Source of the DNA: Melieria omissa
Taxonomy: Eukaryota > Arthropoda > Insecta > Diptera > Ulidiidae
NCBI GenBank assembly: GCA_963971225.1
Contig: OZ020269.1
Coordinates: 9,244,201-9,308,200, forward strand
Length of the DNA: 64,000 nt
Direction of reading: 5' to 3'
Every line of letters starts with the position of its first letter. Positions within the stretch are counted from its first letter, which is position 1. The translations under genes and the position numbers were made by a program. Below the pieces are notes generated by a model. It was not told the origin of the DNA, made no database searches, and saw only the letters and a list, made by a program, of their open reading frames with translations. Below, one piece after another: positions 40,201-51,443 of this stretch.

Positions 40201-40448
40201 GGCCATCATTTCCGAATCGTTGGGCTTCGGATCCAGTGAGTACTACGACAAGTTACTCAGTACGTTTATATAACTTAATCGCATTTTTATGTTCATAGTT
40301 ACTGGCTGGCATGTCGAAGTTGATGAAGGAGTGTTGGCATCAGAACCCGAACGTGCGACTGCCGGCGCTGCGCATTAAAAAGACTATCTACAAATTAGCT
40401 TCCGCTGACGAGAAGGTGCGCTTGAACTACGATGAAGTCTGTGTTTAG
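37211..40448 (+). CDS. sax: Saxophone: BMP/activin type I receptor Ser/Thr kinase
   Basis: Membrane receptor of the ALK1/ALK2 class that pairs with a type II receptor, binds BMP-type ligands and phosphorylates Mad. Ten exons encode 564 residues: 37211-37271, 37791-37914, 38488-38563, 38620-38824, 38889-39115, 39197-39411, 39480-39702, 39767-39954, 40010-40235, 40299-40448. Visible order: signal peptide ([20 protein letters not shown]), Cys-rich ectodomain ([12 protein letters not shown]...[11 protein letters not shown]), one membrane segment (about residues 171-193), GS box [15 protein letters not shown] (about 238-253), kinase domain with [22 protein letters not shown] (D386) and DFG (D404), and [14 protein letters not shown]. 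The kinase is much nearer ALK2/Sax than Tkv or Babo. All introns are GT-AG and in frame. A poly(A) signal AATAAA lies at 41334-41339. Confidence 0.95.
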
Positions 40449-42475
40449 CTCTCAGCGTAAGAACGTTCGGCGAACATTAGCATGTAAGCTTAGTGCTATC
40501 CTACAGTTAGCTTCGATGTGTGGGCTGAACGTGGCAAAGATAAGCCAACAAATGCAATTTTAGTTTTATTTTAATGTTCGTACCGAACTTGGTATTAACT
40601 TTAGGCATAACTACGAGTAACACTACAGTACCGATAGCGATAGATTTAGCGACAGACATGTTGATAGTGGTAGCAGTAAGTTTTGTACGTAGGTATGTGT
40701 GTTCCAAAGTGAATTGTATGCATGAGTGCATGTGTTGAGATAGTTGAGTTATTTGTGTAAATTATAGTTAGATAAGAACGTCAAGCGAGGAATATTTAGA
40801 ACTAAGTGAAATTCATGTACAGGCGTATAAGATGAAGTAAAGCCCCGCACTGTTACCGTGCACGAGTGAAAATCATCATTGCTGATCGAAATGTAGTGTG
40901 CAGTTTCTACTATCAGCTGCATTTGACAACAACCACTCGATTGAATGCACATTTTGTTCTTACTGGTTAATTTCGTGCCTTAGACAAAGTCGCCTTGAGA
41001 ACAGCATAACGTCGCTTTATACGATTCGCATTTGCGATGCCTGCGCACAGGTTATTTTTTTGTTTCAAACTGTTTCTTGCACCTATTTATTAATTCATTT
41101 TCATCCAGTGCCATTAACCTTTCACACAGAAATAAAAAATCAAAAGGGGAAGAATTACAAAAATTATTTCATTTACCCAAGCCACGGGTTTTTTTCTAGC
41201 CTTAAGTTTACTTGCAAGTTTGTGAGTTTTCACTGTGTTCAAATCTGACATTTTGAACAGTGTATATTGAACTAAAAACAGTAAATGTAAGTGTATCAGA
41301 CTAAATTACAATTGTACAAAATAGTTTATGATTAATAAAAAAAAAATATTTCGAAAATTGGTTTTCCTACTACTTTTTTGTATTGATATCGAAGCCAAAG
41401 TGTAAATATTAAAGAATTAACGAATATGTTTCAGGGGTACTATGTTTAGACGAATGCAATAAATAAACGAACATGGAGAACAATGTTCTCCGTGTAGAAC
41501 ATAAAAATCGAAATTCGCTGCCCTGTAAGAACAAGTAAGAATCTTGGATATCCAACGCTTGTCTCAACGCTTAGCCCACGCTCTTCAATTTTTTATAACT
41601 GTGTAACCCTGTGCTGCATACCAAAATATACTCAGCTGACACTGAACCACTCCGCTAATCTAACACACGAAATGGAAGCAAATGAGTGGAGAAAGCAACA
41701 ACGGAAAATGATTAGAATAGCAAGCCAGCAACGATAATAACAATAGCTACAAAAGCAACAACAAAAAGAAGGAAAACTGTAGCAAAACACTGGAGGGCTG
41801 CGAGTAAATTCGTTGCGAAGCCAAACGATCATTTTACAGAAAAACCTCGGTGGAAAAAGTGGAGAACGGTTGACGATCGCAAACAGCGCTAAAAATAATT
41901 TTGACAACACATCACCATCCTAAGTTTGAGTTGGAAAAAAAGAACGCGACAAAAATACTTCAATTAATGCAATTGAAGTGACAAACTGAAAGTCATCATT
42001 ATTGTACATAATAGCGCCGAGGGCGGATTGTGGCGAAGACAGCTGTTGCAAGTTGTATACGGAAGTTGTGAAATTTGTAGTCGAAATTGTCGGCAGGGTA
42101 AAACAACACACACAAGGCAATTTGCTCGAACGAAACCCCAAAAGGGTTTTTATTTTTTGACTTTGAAATGCGAAGCATATTCGAATTGCCGTGAACAAAG
42201 TAACAACAATTCGGCTGTCAGTCAAAATTCTCTGTTTCTAAAATCATTTGCAAAGTGCGCCCAAGATTTTGATTTCTGCATGCTGAACATTCGGTTGGTT
42301 TGTTTGTGTTTTCCGCTTCCTTACCGCCCATTTACCGCATTTGCAATTTTACAAAAATAAATCGAGACGTATACAACAGCACATAGCCGCAAATAGCATA
42401 GTAAAAGAGAGAAATTATAAAAAATACAACAAAATAGGAAAAGACGAACGCGGATAGGAAGAACAAAACGGAAAG
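40449..42475. other. sax 3' UTR and pummelig upstream region
   Basis: 40449 to about 41360 is probably sax 3' UTR, ending near the AATAAA at 41334-41339. About 41900-42475 probably holds the promoter and 5' UTR of the next gene. No other coding exon is supported. Confidence 0.45.
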
Positions 42476-44352
42476 ATGACATTGGCAACAGCGACGTTGG
42501 AGCAACAAAACGGTTCGAGCTCTGTCTGTCCTCAAACTATGGACATTGAGGTAAGTGCAGGCGACGCTGGAGCGTCTGGGGGTGTGGGGGTTTCGTATAT
42601 CGACCTAGAGACAAGGGTCAGAGTTCGACATTACGATGTTGAGGTAGTCTCCCTAGAGGTGCAGCTTTAGGAGGAGCATGAGTGCGGTTGTTTTTATTTT
42701 GCTCTTTGTTATGCAAAATTTGTTTTGGTTGTAACTGCGCGTTTCGATATTTGCGCCGATCGGCCGTTGCCACCTACCGTCCGCTCAGCTGATTGTTGAC
42801 CTGGGTTCGGTAATAATTATGAAATCATCTACATTGCCTGCTGGAGCACTTGTAATGGCAATAGAATATTTTCAAATTCATGTCAGCAACAATTGTTAAA
42901 TTTATATAGTAGCAATGATCATGGCGTGGGTTTTCGCGCCAACCCTGATCAAACGCGAACTCTGATTTACGCAGATAAATATGCCTTGAACGCCTTGAAC
43001 TCGATGTTACTGACTGCAACAGTTTTCTGTTACATGACTCGTCTGATCGTCTCTTTTAGGTCTCTCTCTCTCTCTTAGCGCACTTCCAGCAAAAGGCAAC
43101 CGTTGCCACTTTGGACGCCCTCGTAATTCACGAACTAATATTAAGTCTTGTGTCTGTTCTCTTGCAGGAGCGCAAATCAAACAATTTCTGGCTCTGGAAA
43201 TGGTTATTCAATTGGACGTCTAGTTCTTCGGTCATGTTGCGCGCTGTCGAAAAGAGGATTCTGTCCTTCCTGAAGTCGCCGTATCGTGGATTCTTCGTGG
43301 ATATTGGACCAGCTATCGGCGATGCGGATAAGATCTGGACGCTCAGCTTGAATACGGAATCGAAGGAGGTGCCGCTAGTGATGCTGCACGGCCTAGGTGC
43401 TGGCGTTGCGCTGTGGGTGATGAATTTGGATACACTCGCTAAGGAGCGACCTGTTTATGCCATGGACGTGTTGGGCTTTGGACGTAGTTCGCGACCGAAT
43501 TTCTCCAACGATGCACTCATCTGTGAGAAGCAATTTGTAAAGTCCGTAGAGGAGTGGCGGCGTGAAATGAACATAAATGACATGATCTTGCTCGGTCATT
43601 CGATGGGCGGGTTCATCGCATCCAGCTATGCACTCTCGTATCCGGATCGCGTGAAGCACCTTATACTAGCCGATCCGTGGGGCTTCCCGGAGAAGCCATC
43701 GGATTCGCATGCCGTACGCCAAATACCGCTGTGGGTACGCGCCATTGCCTACGCGCTAACGCCACTCAATCCGTTGTGGGCGCTGCGCGCTGCTGGCCCG
43801 CTCGGACAGTGGGTGGTGGAGAAAACTCGACCCGACATAACGCGAAAATTTGCCGCCGCCGTAGAGGAGGACAACAACCTGCTGCCGCAGTACATTCACC
43901 AATGCAACGCACAGAACCCCACCGGCGAATCTGCCTTCCACACGATGATGTCATCCTTTGGCTGGGCCAAGCATCCGATGATTCATCGTATTAAGGATGT
44001 ACGTCACGACATACCCATCACCTTCATATACGGCTCCCGCTCCTGGATTGACTCGTCGACGGGCGAAAAAATCAAGTCGCAGCGCGGGAGCTCGCGCGTC
44101 GACATTAAAATTGTCAGCGGCGCCGGTCACCATGTGTACGCTGACAAGCCGGACGTCTTTAATCGGTATGTGAATGAGACCTGTGATCTGTACAAAGTGC
44201 GTCGCCAATCGGCGGTCATACGCGAGTCGACGGAGTCGGACGAGGAGCACGAGAATGCGGTACTGCAGGTGGAGGCGCAGCAACAGCAGCATCTCGAGCC
44301 GAGCCTCGAGCCACCGGTTGAGGATATGGTGTCTGAACTGAAGCGTAAATAA
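42476..44352 (+). CDS. puml: ABHD4/ABHD5-like alpha/beta hydrolase (pummelig)
   Basis: Lipid-metabolising alpha/beta hydrolase related to ABHD4 and the lipase co-activator ABHD5 (CGI-58); acts at lipid droplets or membranes. Two exons, 42476-42550 and 43168-44352, join at MDIE/ERKSNNFW to give 419 residues. Motifs: W-rich N-terminal anchor (NNFWLWKWLFNW), oxyanion-side LVMLHGLGAGVALW, nucleophile elbow GHSMGG (Ser170), the HHVYAD segment with the catalytic-type His, and a polar Gln-rich C-tail. Vertebrate ABHD5 has lost the nucleophile Ser; here it is present, so enzymatic activity is plausible, as for ABHD4. A poly(A) signal AATAAA is at 44550-44555. The 617-bp first intron contains CT-rich repeats (about 43060-43078). 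Confidence 0.93.
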
Positions 44353-44355
44353 TGG

Positions 44356-46152
44356 CGCTTTAGAAGCTCTTTAGCCTAACTGTATTAGTCAATAATAATT
44401 ACGATTTAGTATTAGCTGAATATATTACAACTAGCAGATGGTTAGCTCCCCCTATAACCTCTATCACAACCCTATTTACGTCTTCACGTACGAGCTACCT
44501 AATTCTAACAATTCAACAAATTGCAATATTTGATATTCTTTAAATTAGCAATAAACGACACTTTTGCCTATGTGCAACGTAACGCATGAATCAGAAATCG
44601 GCGTTTGATTGTGGACTTTCGGGATTTCTGACCAATTTAGCTATAAAATATCTTATCTACTCCACCGTTGACGGTGCATAATGCAAATAAGCGTCTGTGT
44701 GTAACATTGCAAAGGTTGTGGCTGAGATTCGGGTACAAAGTTCTTTTACGGAAGAATTTGTTCTACTTATTGTACTCCTACTGGCATTGTGCTGCTTTGG
44801 CCTGCCAGCATTGACGCTACCGCTGTGAGAGCACTGGCGATCGAGTGTGTGTGACTCGTTCAGCGCGTTATCAGCACCGAAAAAGCCTGAACTGTTACTC
44901 TGTTAGAAAACTTTTCAGTCCTGAGTGTTTACGTTTGCCGCAAACGACGCATACTGAGTAAACAATCACTTCAGCCATTCTCCTATCCAGTGATACGAAA
45001 GTCTCATGTTGGAGTTAGCGATGAGTACGGCCTGAAAGTATGTGGCAAAAAAGTGGCAGTCAGCTCAACCCTACTTGATCTTTTAGAGGTTCTATTAGCT
45101 AAATTGAAAAAAAAAACACGAACTTGACAAACTCTTTGCAAGTGGAAAAGTCTCAAATATGAAACTCCGAAACCCGGTTCAATATCGAATTGAGACGTGT
45201 TCTTTGTAGTTGATAGATTGAATTACAGCGGAGACTCGATGTGCTATCAGTCAATACTTATTATAAGTGTATTGCAGTATTTGCACATAGATACGAGCAC
45301 GTCCCATCGCCGGACATTGAATCTTCGTTTGTTTACAAAGAAAGTTCAAAGTGTTATCAGCACAAAGAATAATTATTTATTTAATTCTACTGCACAAATA
45401 CAAACAACCGTCCCATTGTCGAGGGCATCCATCACTGTGAAATCAACGTACCCTGAATTTAAATGCTAGTGTTAAAATTGCAAATTGCATTTATTAATCG
45501 AATTCAAATGGAACTAACATTTAGCAAGAAACAAAAGTGCATTGGTGATCATATACATAAACTATGGGTATATTGAGATAGAAGAATATAGCCAAAGCGA
45601 CTTCTTTCCCTATGCACATCGTGTGAATTGACCACTTTCCGAAATATGAAATTCCAAATACGGATGTAGGCCCTGTTGTCTGTCGACTTGCTTGAAAAAT
45701 CCCGCTAGAACTCAACGACCACTACACATCATCAGAAATTACTGATTAATCCTCTACGCCCTGGCTAAGGGGACTTTCTCTGCTTTTAACAAAAACTTTT
45801 TTCACTTTTAATAAAAATGGAAAAGTTTAAAAATCGCTTAAATGTAAACTCATTGCAAGAAATAGTAAGTAAATGCACAACGCCATTACTGGTATGACTA
45901 ATTTCTGGCACATGTATGTGTGATATAAAACTCAATGTTTATTTCGCGTCAAATTGATTAAACCTTGTTACACAGAAAAACGATTAATTTGACTCTAACT
46001 TTGCCACAATTACTAAATTATACATGACGAGATTAAATAATTAAATCAATTCATATTAGAGCCCACGCTGGACCGTATCCCCACTAGTTTCCAACTCTTC
46101 AGTCTCTTTCAATAGTCCATTGCTTTGCGTTGTTCCGCTTATCGATCACCAT
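44356..46152. other. Convergent spacer between pummelig and cathepsin D
   Basis: Holds the pummelig 3' UTR (to about 44580) and, on the other strand, the cathepsin D 3' UTR. Nothing else coding or structured was recognised. Confidence 0.4.
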
Positions 46153-47316
46153 TTACTTGGCCTCCGCGAAGCCAACACGATCATTGCCCATGTCGAATTC
46201 GGTGTAGTACTTGCCGATGAATACGTCTCCCAGAATCCATAGCGGGCCGTTCGGCGGAGGAATGTCCATGCCCATAAAGCCTGACAGGCATATTGTCTTT
46301 CCCATCTGTGCGATGCGCAGTACGTAGTCCTTGCCTTCCAGCTCAAACGTCTTACCACCCAGAACGAATTTTATCACCGGCAACTTTGGTATCATGTTAC
46401 AATCAACCATGTACTGGCCGCCCATAATGGGAGTGCCGCCAATGGCCTGGTTGATTGCGGTAGCTTCGCTGGACGGGCCAGCAATGAGAGAGGTGCCCGT
46501 GTCTGCAATCACTTGGCAGCCGCCTTGGCACAGCTTCAGATCACCCACCGAAGCACTGTCCATCTTAATCTGCCAGTACGCCTTGCGCGTAACCGGCAAG
46601 TACGTAAAATCACCGACGTAGTGCTTGGGATCCGAGCCCCCGAAGATGATCTCACCGCCTTCCGGTGCAGCCGGATCGCGGTTCAAGTAAAATGAGAAGA
46701 TAGGCGCTGAAATCAGGCCCTGCTGGTACATGTTGTAGAAAGGCGGCTTGACACCGTCTACTGCAATGGAGGAGTATCCTAATCCCAGTATTCCGTCGAA
46801 TTTGGCGGCAACAAAAACCAAACCCGGCTCGCTCAGGGCTTCGGCGAAGGTCTGCTGCTTGATGTCCATGCCACCGATATCGACCGTGTCGGTGGAAAGG
46901 TAGCCGGACAGGCTGCCCGAGCCATAGTGAATGGCGAATTCGGTGCCGTTCTTTAGGTACGTCTTAGACTTGCCGGCGTCGTATTTATTGTGCATCAGGC
47001 AGGCGATGTTAGTCAGGTGACACTTTTTCGAAGGCACCCACAGATTGGAAGACCCGGTATCGAATACCACCTTGAAATTCTGCGGTGGACTGCCGATCGA
47101 TATGGGACCATAGTACTGAGCGTCCAAATAGTTGGACAGTGGCTCGGGCGCGAGTCCATCATTGGAGTACTTTAGACGCAGTTGATGTAGTTCGGTGCCG
47201 ACATCGGCAAAATGACGTCGAGCCGACTGGAAGCGCTGCAACGGCACACGCAGCAGCTCTGACTGCACACCGCCAACCACGGCAGCTACCAGCAGCAGCA
47301 GTTTTAACATGTCCAA
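46153..47316 (-). CDS. cathD: Cathepsin D, lysosomal aspartic protease
   Basis: Intronless frame of 387 residues. The N-terminus [19 protein letters not shown] is a signal peptide, followed by a propeptide ([16 protein letters not shown]...). The two catalytic aspartates are D86 in [13 protein letters not shown] and D272 in [11 protein letters not shown]. The flap Tyr is in [12 protein letters not shown]123 in NGT is a glycosylation sequon of the type used for lysosomal targeting. The C-terminus [20 protein letters not shown] is typical for the pepsin family. Acid endopeptidase of the lysosome. Length is within the usual 380-410. The single exon is seen in Drosophila as well, to my recollection. 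Confidence 0.96.
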   Translation of the reverse strand: MDMLKLLLLVAAVVGGVQSELLRVPLQRFQSARRHFADVGTELHQLRLKYSNDGLAPEPLSNYLDAQYYGPISIGSPPQNFKVVFDTGSSNLWVPSKKCHLTNIACLMHNKYDAGKSKTYLKNGTEFAIHYGSGSLSGYLSTDTVDIGGMDIKQQTFAEALSEPGLVFVAAKFDGILGLGYSSIAVDGVKPPFYNMYQQGLISAPIFSFYLNRDPAAPEGGEIIFGGSDPKHYVGDFTYLPVTRKAYWQIKMDSASVGDLKLCQGGCQVIADTGTSLIAGPSSEATAINQAIGGTPIMGGQYMVDCNMIPKLPVIKFVLGGKTFELEGKDYVLRIAQMGKTICLSGFMGMDIPPPNGPLWILGDVFIGKYYTEFDMGNDRVGFAEAK

Positions 47317-47574
47317 GCGAAATTGTTGAGCAATGCAAACTAATTCAATTTAAAATGGCTATAATAGCTTTGGGGGTTCTTATGCGCAGCACAGTTTGCC
47401 TGCTTAGTCACCTACAGATCCTTGTATAACACTATTGGACTCAAATTTCAAGTTCTCTCTACGATGACTGCAAAATCACTGACGAAAATATTGTTTTCCT
47501 CAATTCCCGGTCCTCATTGGAAAGTGACAAAGCAAAAGTAGGCAATGCAAAACAGCAACAATTAGCGCTGCCAC
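47317..47574. other. cathD upstream region
   Basis: 258 bp between the cathD start (minus strand) and a hAT-like element; presumably contains the cathD promoter and 5' UTR. It ends with GCTGCCAC (47567-47574), the target site of the hAT-like insertion. Confidence 0.4.
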
Positions 47575-48448
47575 TAGTGTGCTTACTTAATTTTTCATTT
47601 ATGTGGTAGACCCAGTAAAAAAATGTGGTAGATTTGAATGAAATGTGGTAAATTTTACATTAATTGTATTTCATTGTATTTGTACATTAATTGTATTTTA
47701 GGTTCTTCTATGCACTTTAACCTGTGCCGTGTTTCTTCCCATTGTTGTTTTGTATTGTTGGCTATATTTTTTTTCTTTTTTGGAAGCTCGGACTCGCAAA
47801 CAGCAGCAGGCACAACTTCGCGTGGTAAAACTTCGTCCCGTCCAAGCGCATTGCCATTGTCATGCGATATTCTAAAAAACTAAACGTTACTAAAAAATAA
47901 AGGTAAAATTCAACTTTTTTAGAAATGTTTCCATTTTAATTGCACCTGCCGCCAAAACAATTGTCAAACTGTCAACTATTTGTAGTGCACTGCTTTCGAA
48001 GTGATGAGAGTGCTACCACCAAGGCACATTTAAGAAGGTAGTGGTAGCAATACAGCTGCTTAAACTTTTTTCTTCTGATTTTCTTTGATTTCTTCTGATT
48101 TTCTTTTGGCTTTTCGCGAATGGGCATGCTAATTGTCAAAAATTGGTAAAATTGTTTTTGTGTTGCTTGTCTTTTGATTTAATTTTGACAAGCAGCATGC
48201 CCAAATACACCTTGGCAACCACAGGTTTTTTTTGCACATTTTCACTCACAATCTTCAATGCAGCCCTAACATCAATTTTACAACATAAAGCTCGAATTTA
48301 CTTGTAGTAATAGGTTGGTTAATAGAAAAATTTATGTTCAACAAAAATTTGGCAGATTTTAAGCCCTTCGTGGTAGATGTGGTAGAAACTTGATTTTAAA
48401 AATAAATGTGGTAGATCTACCACATATGTGGTAGAAGTAAGTACACTG
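47575..48448. mobile_element. hAT-like non-autonomous element with clustered subterminal motifs
   Basis: The 874-bp element starts TAGTGTGCTTACTT and ends AAGTAAGTACACTG, an inverted pair. It is flanked by a perfect 8-bp duplication GCTGCCAC (47567-47574 and 48449-48456), diagnostic for hAT. The motif TGTGGTAGA or a close variant recurs near both ends (around 47600, 47622, 47643, and 48370-48435, including an inverted pair AGATCTACCACAT), in the way hAT transposase-binding sites cluster. There is no transposase ORF inside. Confidence 0.88.
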
Positions 48449-48456
48449 GCTGCCAC

Positions 48457-49198
48457 TCGACGCTTCTGCTATCTTCTTGAAAATATTGTTTTACTTAATT
48501 GTTATAAAAGAGGTTAAAAAATTAATATGAATCAGTTAACCTTCACACTGTCACTATTAACATATATTAATATTTTTCTTTTCATCCGTTTTTTTTAACA
48601 GTTTTCATTTTTTTAGCTAAGTTGGTAAGCAAAAACGTAAAATGGACTGTGCTTAGGAGATTTTAGGTTCAAATGTGGAAGGGGGAAAAGGGATGAATGT
48701 GGTTTCAGCCCCCACAATGTGGGCGAATTAGTTGCTTTTCTTAAAGAAATGCCATAAAAAGTGCATTTTTAAAGATATTCTCACAAACTTTTGTATTTAA
48801 GATTTTTAGATAATTCCACATCACATGTCCAAATTTGAACATTGAATATATATATATATATTAACATATATTAGTTAATATGTAACCAAAATAGGGGTAA
48901 AAATCTTCATTTGTAAAAAAAATATGGAAAGAATAAAATTTTTAGTTTTCTGATTACATATTAGAGCTTGATAAAATGGCCACTGAGCCGAAGCAGCATG
49001 AAAATCGGACTTAAAACTAAAAAGTTATAGCAAAATCAAAATTGAAATATTACACAAATGTTAATAGTGACAGAGTGAAGGTTAAGTGCTCAAATGTTTT
49101 CTGTTTCTATAAAACTTTAATTCTTACTTTCCGTGTATTGATTTCTTTAAGCTGAAAGACTGATAACTAGTGATAATATGCAGTACTGCCAAGCAAAT
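48457..49198. other. Spacer between hAT-like and P-like elements
   Basis: 742 bp of AT-rich sequence with a short (TA)n run at about 48848-48862. No gene recognised. Confidence 0.35.
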
Positions 49199-49950
49199 CA
49201 AGGTTTATAGAATACAGGTTGCGCATTCCCAAGGTTCGCCATGTTGATGACGTAGGAGGAGGCCAAAATCGAGTTGCCACTTTTTGACAAATGTACAATT
49301 AAAAACCCTAAAAAAACAAAACAAAACAAAACATGCCTTGCTTTTTCCATCAACGGAAATATTTTATTTCCACACACTTTTTAAATATTTGTGAACGCGA
49401 AATGAAGTGCTCGGTGGCAAACTGCAAGAATTACAGCGGAAAATCGCGCTGTCGATTTTATTGCTTCCCGAAACAGCGGAGCTTATATAGAAAGTGGGTG
49501 GTCTTCTGTGGCCGCGACAATAACTTTAAGTTTAAAAACGCACGAATGTGCTCAGATCATTTTAAAACAGACGGTGCAGTGATGGAATAAAAAAAATATT
49601 TTTTCGTTCGAGAATGTTTTTCAAAATTCGGCAATTGAATGCACAATCCGAACAAAACATCTGTAAAAAAAAGAGAAAAATGAATAAAATTGTTACATAA
49701 CAAGTACATAAGGGTAGGTCGCAGTTTCGGTCATATTTGTTCTCAAATCCAGAAAAGTATTTGGATTTATTATTTAAGGGGTATAAATATAAAATCTGGC
49801 AACTTCTTTTTCCGGATTTGTTTACACTTTTTGCACTTTTTTTGCTCAAAAATATTTTCAGCCAATCAGAGCCAAGCTATGCCTACGTCACACGAGGCGC
49901 TGTAATTTTTTGACAACCGGAATGCGCAACCTTCTATTCTATAAACCTTG
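49199..49950. mobile_element. P-element-like/THAP transposon remnant
   Basis: The 752-bp element has inverted termini CAAGGTTTATAGAATA (left, then CAGGTTGCGCATTCC) and, inverted from the right, CAAGGTTTATAGAATA (then GAAGGTTGCGCATTCC). CAAGCAAAT directly flanks both sides (49190-49198 and 49951-49959), an 8-9 bp target duplication. Inside is a THAP-domain reading frame at 49402-49590, the DNA-binding domain type of P-element transposases. The catalytic part of the transposase is absent. Confidence 0.85.
49402..49590 (+). pseudogene. THAP-domain fragment of a P-like transposase
   Basis: 63 residues from MKCSVANCKN, with the C2CH zinc pattern: two Cys in CSVANC, then YCFPKQRSLYRKWVVFCGR, with the conserved Pro and Trp, and CSDHF with the final Cys and His. 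The reading frame extends upstream to an ATG at 49333, but conservation begins at 49402. It stops shortly after the domain (VME, stop at 49588-49590), so only the DNA-binding module remains. It could still make a short repressor-like product, which is speculative. Confidence 0.8.
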
Positions 49951-49970
49951 CAAGCAAATAATACGATTAC

Positions 49971-50211
49971 CACTGTTGCCAACTTTTGTGCTTTTCGCAC
50001 TAAATTTAGTGCGTTTTGAAAATCAAAACGCGAAAAATATTAAGTTTGGTGCTTGGTGCGTTTTTGGAATTGCTACTTAGGTCACGGTTGCCACTGAATA
50101 TTAGGGCAACTACCACCTGTTTTTTTTGCTCATCATGCTTTCTGGGTGGAAAAACTCGGTTTTTTTTTTGCGGTTTTAGTGCTTTCTGAAATAGAAAAGT
50201 TGGTAACCGTG
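49971..50211. mobile_element. hAT-like MITE with 8-bp target duplication
   Basis: The 241-bp element has ends CACTGTTGCCAACTTTT and, inverted from the right, CACGGTTACCAACTTTT. The flanks ACGATTAC (49963-49970) and ATGATTAC (50212-50219) differ at one of eight bases. It lies 11 bp from the target duplication of the P-like element. No coding capacity. Confidence 0.75.
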
Positions 50212-50759
50212 ATGATTACAGTAAAAAATGAAAGTAAACGCAATAAGCATTCTTGTCAATTATTTATTAAAAATTACTAATCATTGGGAATACAAATGTT
50301 TTTACGGCTGTTACTGTAAGGCTTGATTTTTCTTAAGGACTGGAGCAGCCTGTAAACGACTAAATAATATGCTCCCACAATAAAATGTCAATTCAATCGT
50401 AGCGTAACTTATTATCTTATCTCGTTGAATGTTACTTTAGACTACGACAAATTTATAAAGGTTTGTGGTCCTTGTATAAATAATTTTTTTATGAGTCGAC
50501 ACCACATCCATTAGAAAATTATAATTTGCGAAGTTCCATTTTGAAGTAGCAAATTTTTTATATATTCATAAGTTGTTTGAGTTTGCAATCACATGCATTT
50601 TTAATAATAGTATATCTTTGTTGGCTGTTCAACAAAAAATAATAAAGGTTCTTTCATGTGAAGTAATAATTATGAGATTAATTGAAACCACATGATGGTA
50701 TAACTTCCGTGGATTGCGTATAACAAGATTGTGCCGACAGAGGTCGCTGCAGTTACAAG
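50212..50759. promoter_or_regulatory. Upstream region of the snoRNA host gene
   Basis: 548 bp before the first inferred exon of the snoRNA host gene. No ORF is supported. The host promoter probably lies within the last 150 bp. The exact start is not determinable from the sequence alone. Confidence 0.3.
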
Positions 50760-50949
50760 CCACCACTTTGCTGTGGATTTTCTGTGGAATCGTTCATTTC
50801 ATTTTTGGCGTCGTTCGGCAGCAGTTCGAAATGTTTCCTCATTTATATTTATATTCAACAAATATTGAAACTGGTAAGTAGTAAAAAAATTTTTTAATAA
50901 GTTCATTGGACCTTTACCGTGTTTTTTGCGAAATAAGGTTAAAATAACT

Positions 50950-51020
50950 TTAACATGATGTTATAATATACCGCCCCAGTCGGAAGAATAATGTCGATTG
51001 GTTTTTCATTGCTGATAGTT
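50950..51020 (+). ncRNA. Box C/D snoRNA A (intron 1)
   Basis: Box C ATGATGT at 50955-50961, box D CTGA at 51012-51015, and a D'-like CGGA at 50981-50984. Directly upstream of D' is TACCGCCCCAGT (50969-50980), complementary to the conserved 28S rRNA segment ACTGGGGCGGTA as I remember it. The fifth base upstream of D' would pair with the second G of that GGGG run, predicting a 2'-O-methyl G there. TAAC before box C and GTTA after box D can form a short terminal stem. Paralogue of snoRNA B. Confidence 0.82.
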
Positions 51021-51230
51021 ATAATAATAAATGTACTATGCTACTGTTTAAATGTGCTTGGTTAAATTTGTCACATTATTATTTGTAGTGCTGGGCGGAA
51101 TGCCGTGAAGAAGCTAAACATGATTGGATGCACGCGACATGCGTTTGCTTAGACTCTGGACGATTTTGAGGTTACCTTTTGCACATTGCTGAGGTTAGTA
51201 CACCATACACGTTTACATCGCGTTAGTTTG

Positions 51231-51300
51231 CTTTCATGATGCTTTTTGATACCGCCCCAGTCGGATTGATAATGACGATTGGTTTTTACTGAAAATTGTA
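51231..51300 (+). ncRNA. Box C/D snoRNA B (intron 2), paralogue of A
   Basis: Box C ATGATGC at 51236-51242, D' CGGA at 51262-51265 and box D CTGA at 51289-51292. The guide TACCGCCCCAGT (51250-51261) is identical to that of snoRNA A, and the downstream part CGATTGGTTTTT is also shared; loops and terminal stems have diverged. Hence A and B arose by duplication and kept the guide. The 66-nt distance from box D to the acceptor fits. Confidence 0.82.
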
Positions 51301-51443
51301 AAAACAGAAATGTTTCGATATTGTTAGAATAGTAACTAGCATATTGGTTCTTTTGCAGATGGTACTCTGATGTTCCCACTCCATTGGCTTGACATTCCAT
51401 TGGAATTAATAGGTGAGTTTGCGATACGGCTAGTTATTTAATA

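Noticed and set aside
37211..40448. Thickveins or Baboon identity for the type I receptor
   Set aside because: The kinase and GS region follow the ALK1/2 (Saxophone) sequence most closely, for example [18 protein letters not shown].
48665..48676. AGGTTCAAATGT as a tRNA B-box
   Set aside because: No matching A-box or cloverleaf on either side; no convincing tRNA was found in the window.
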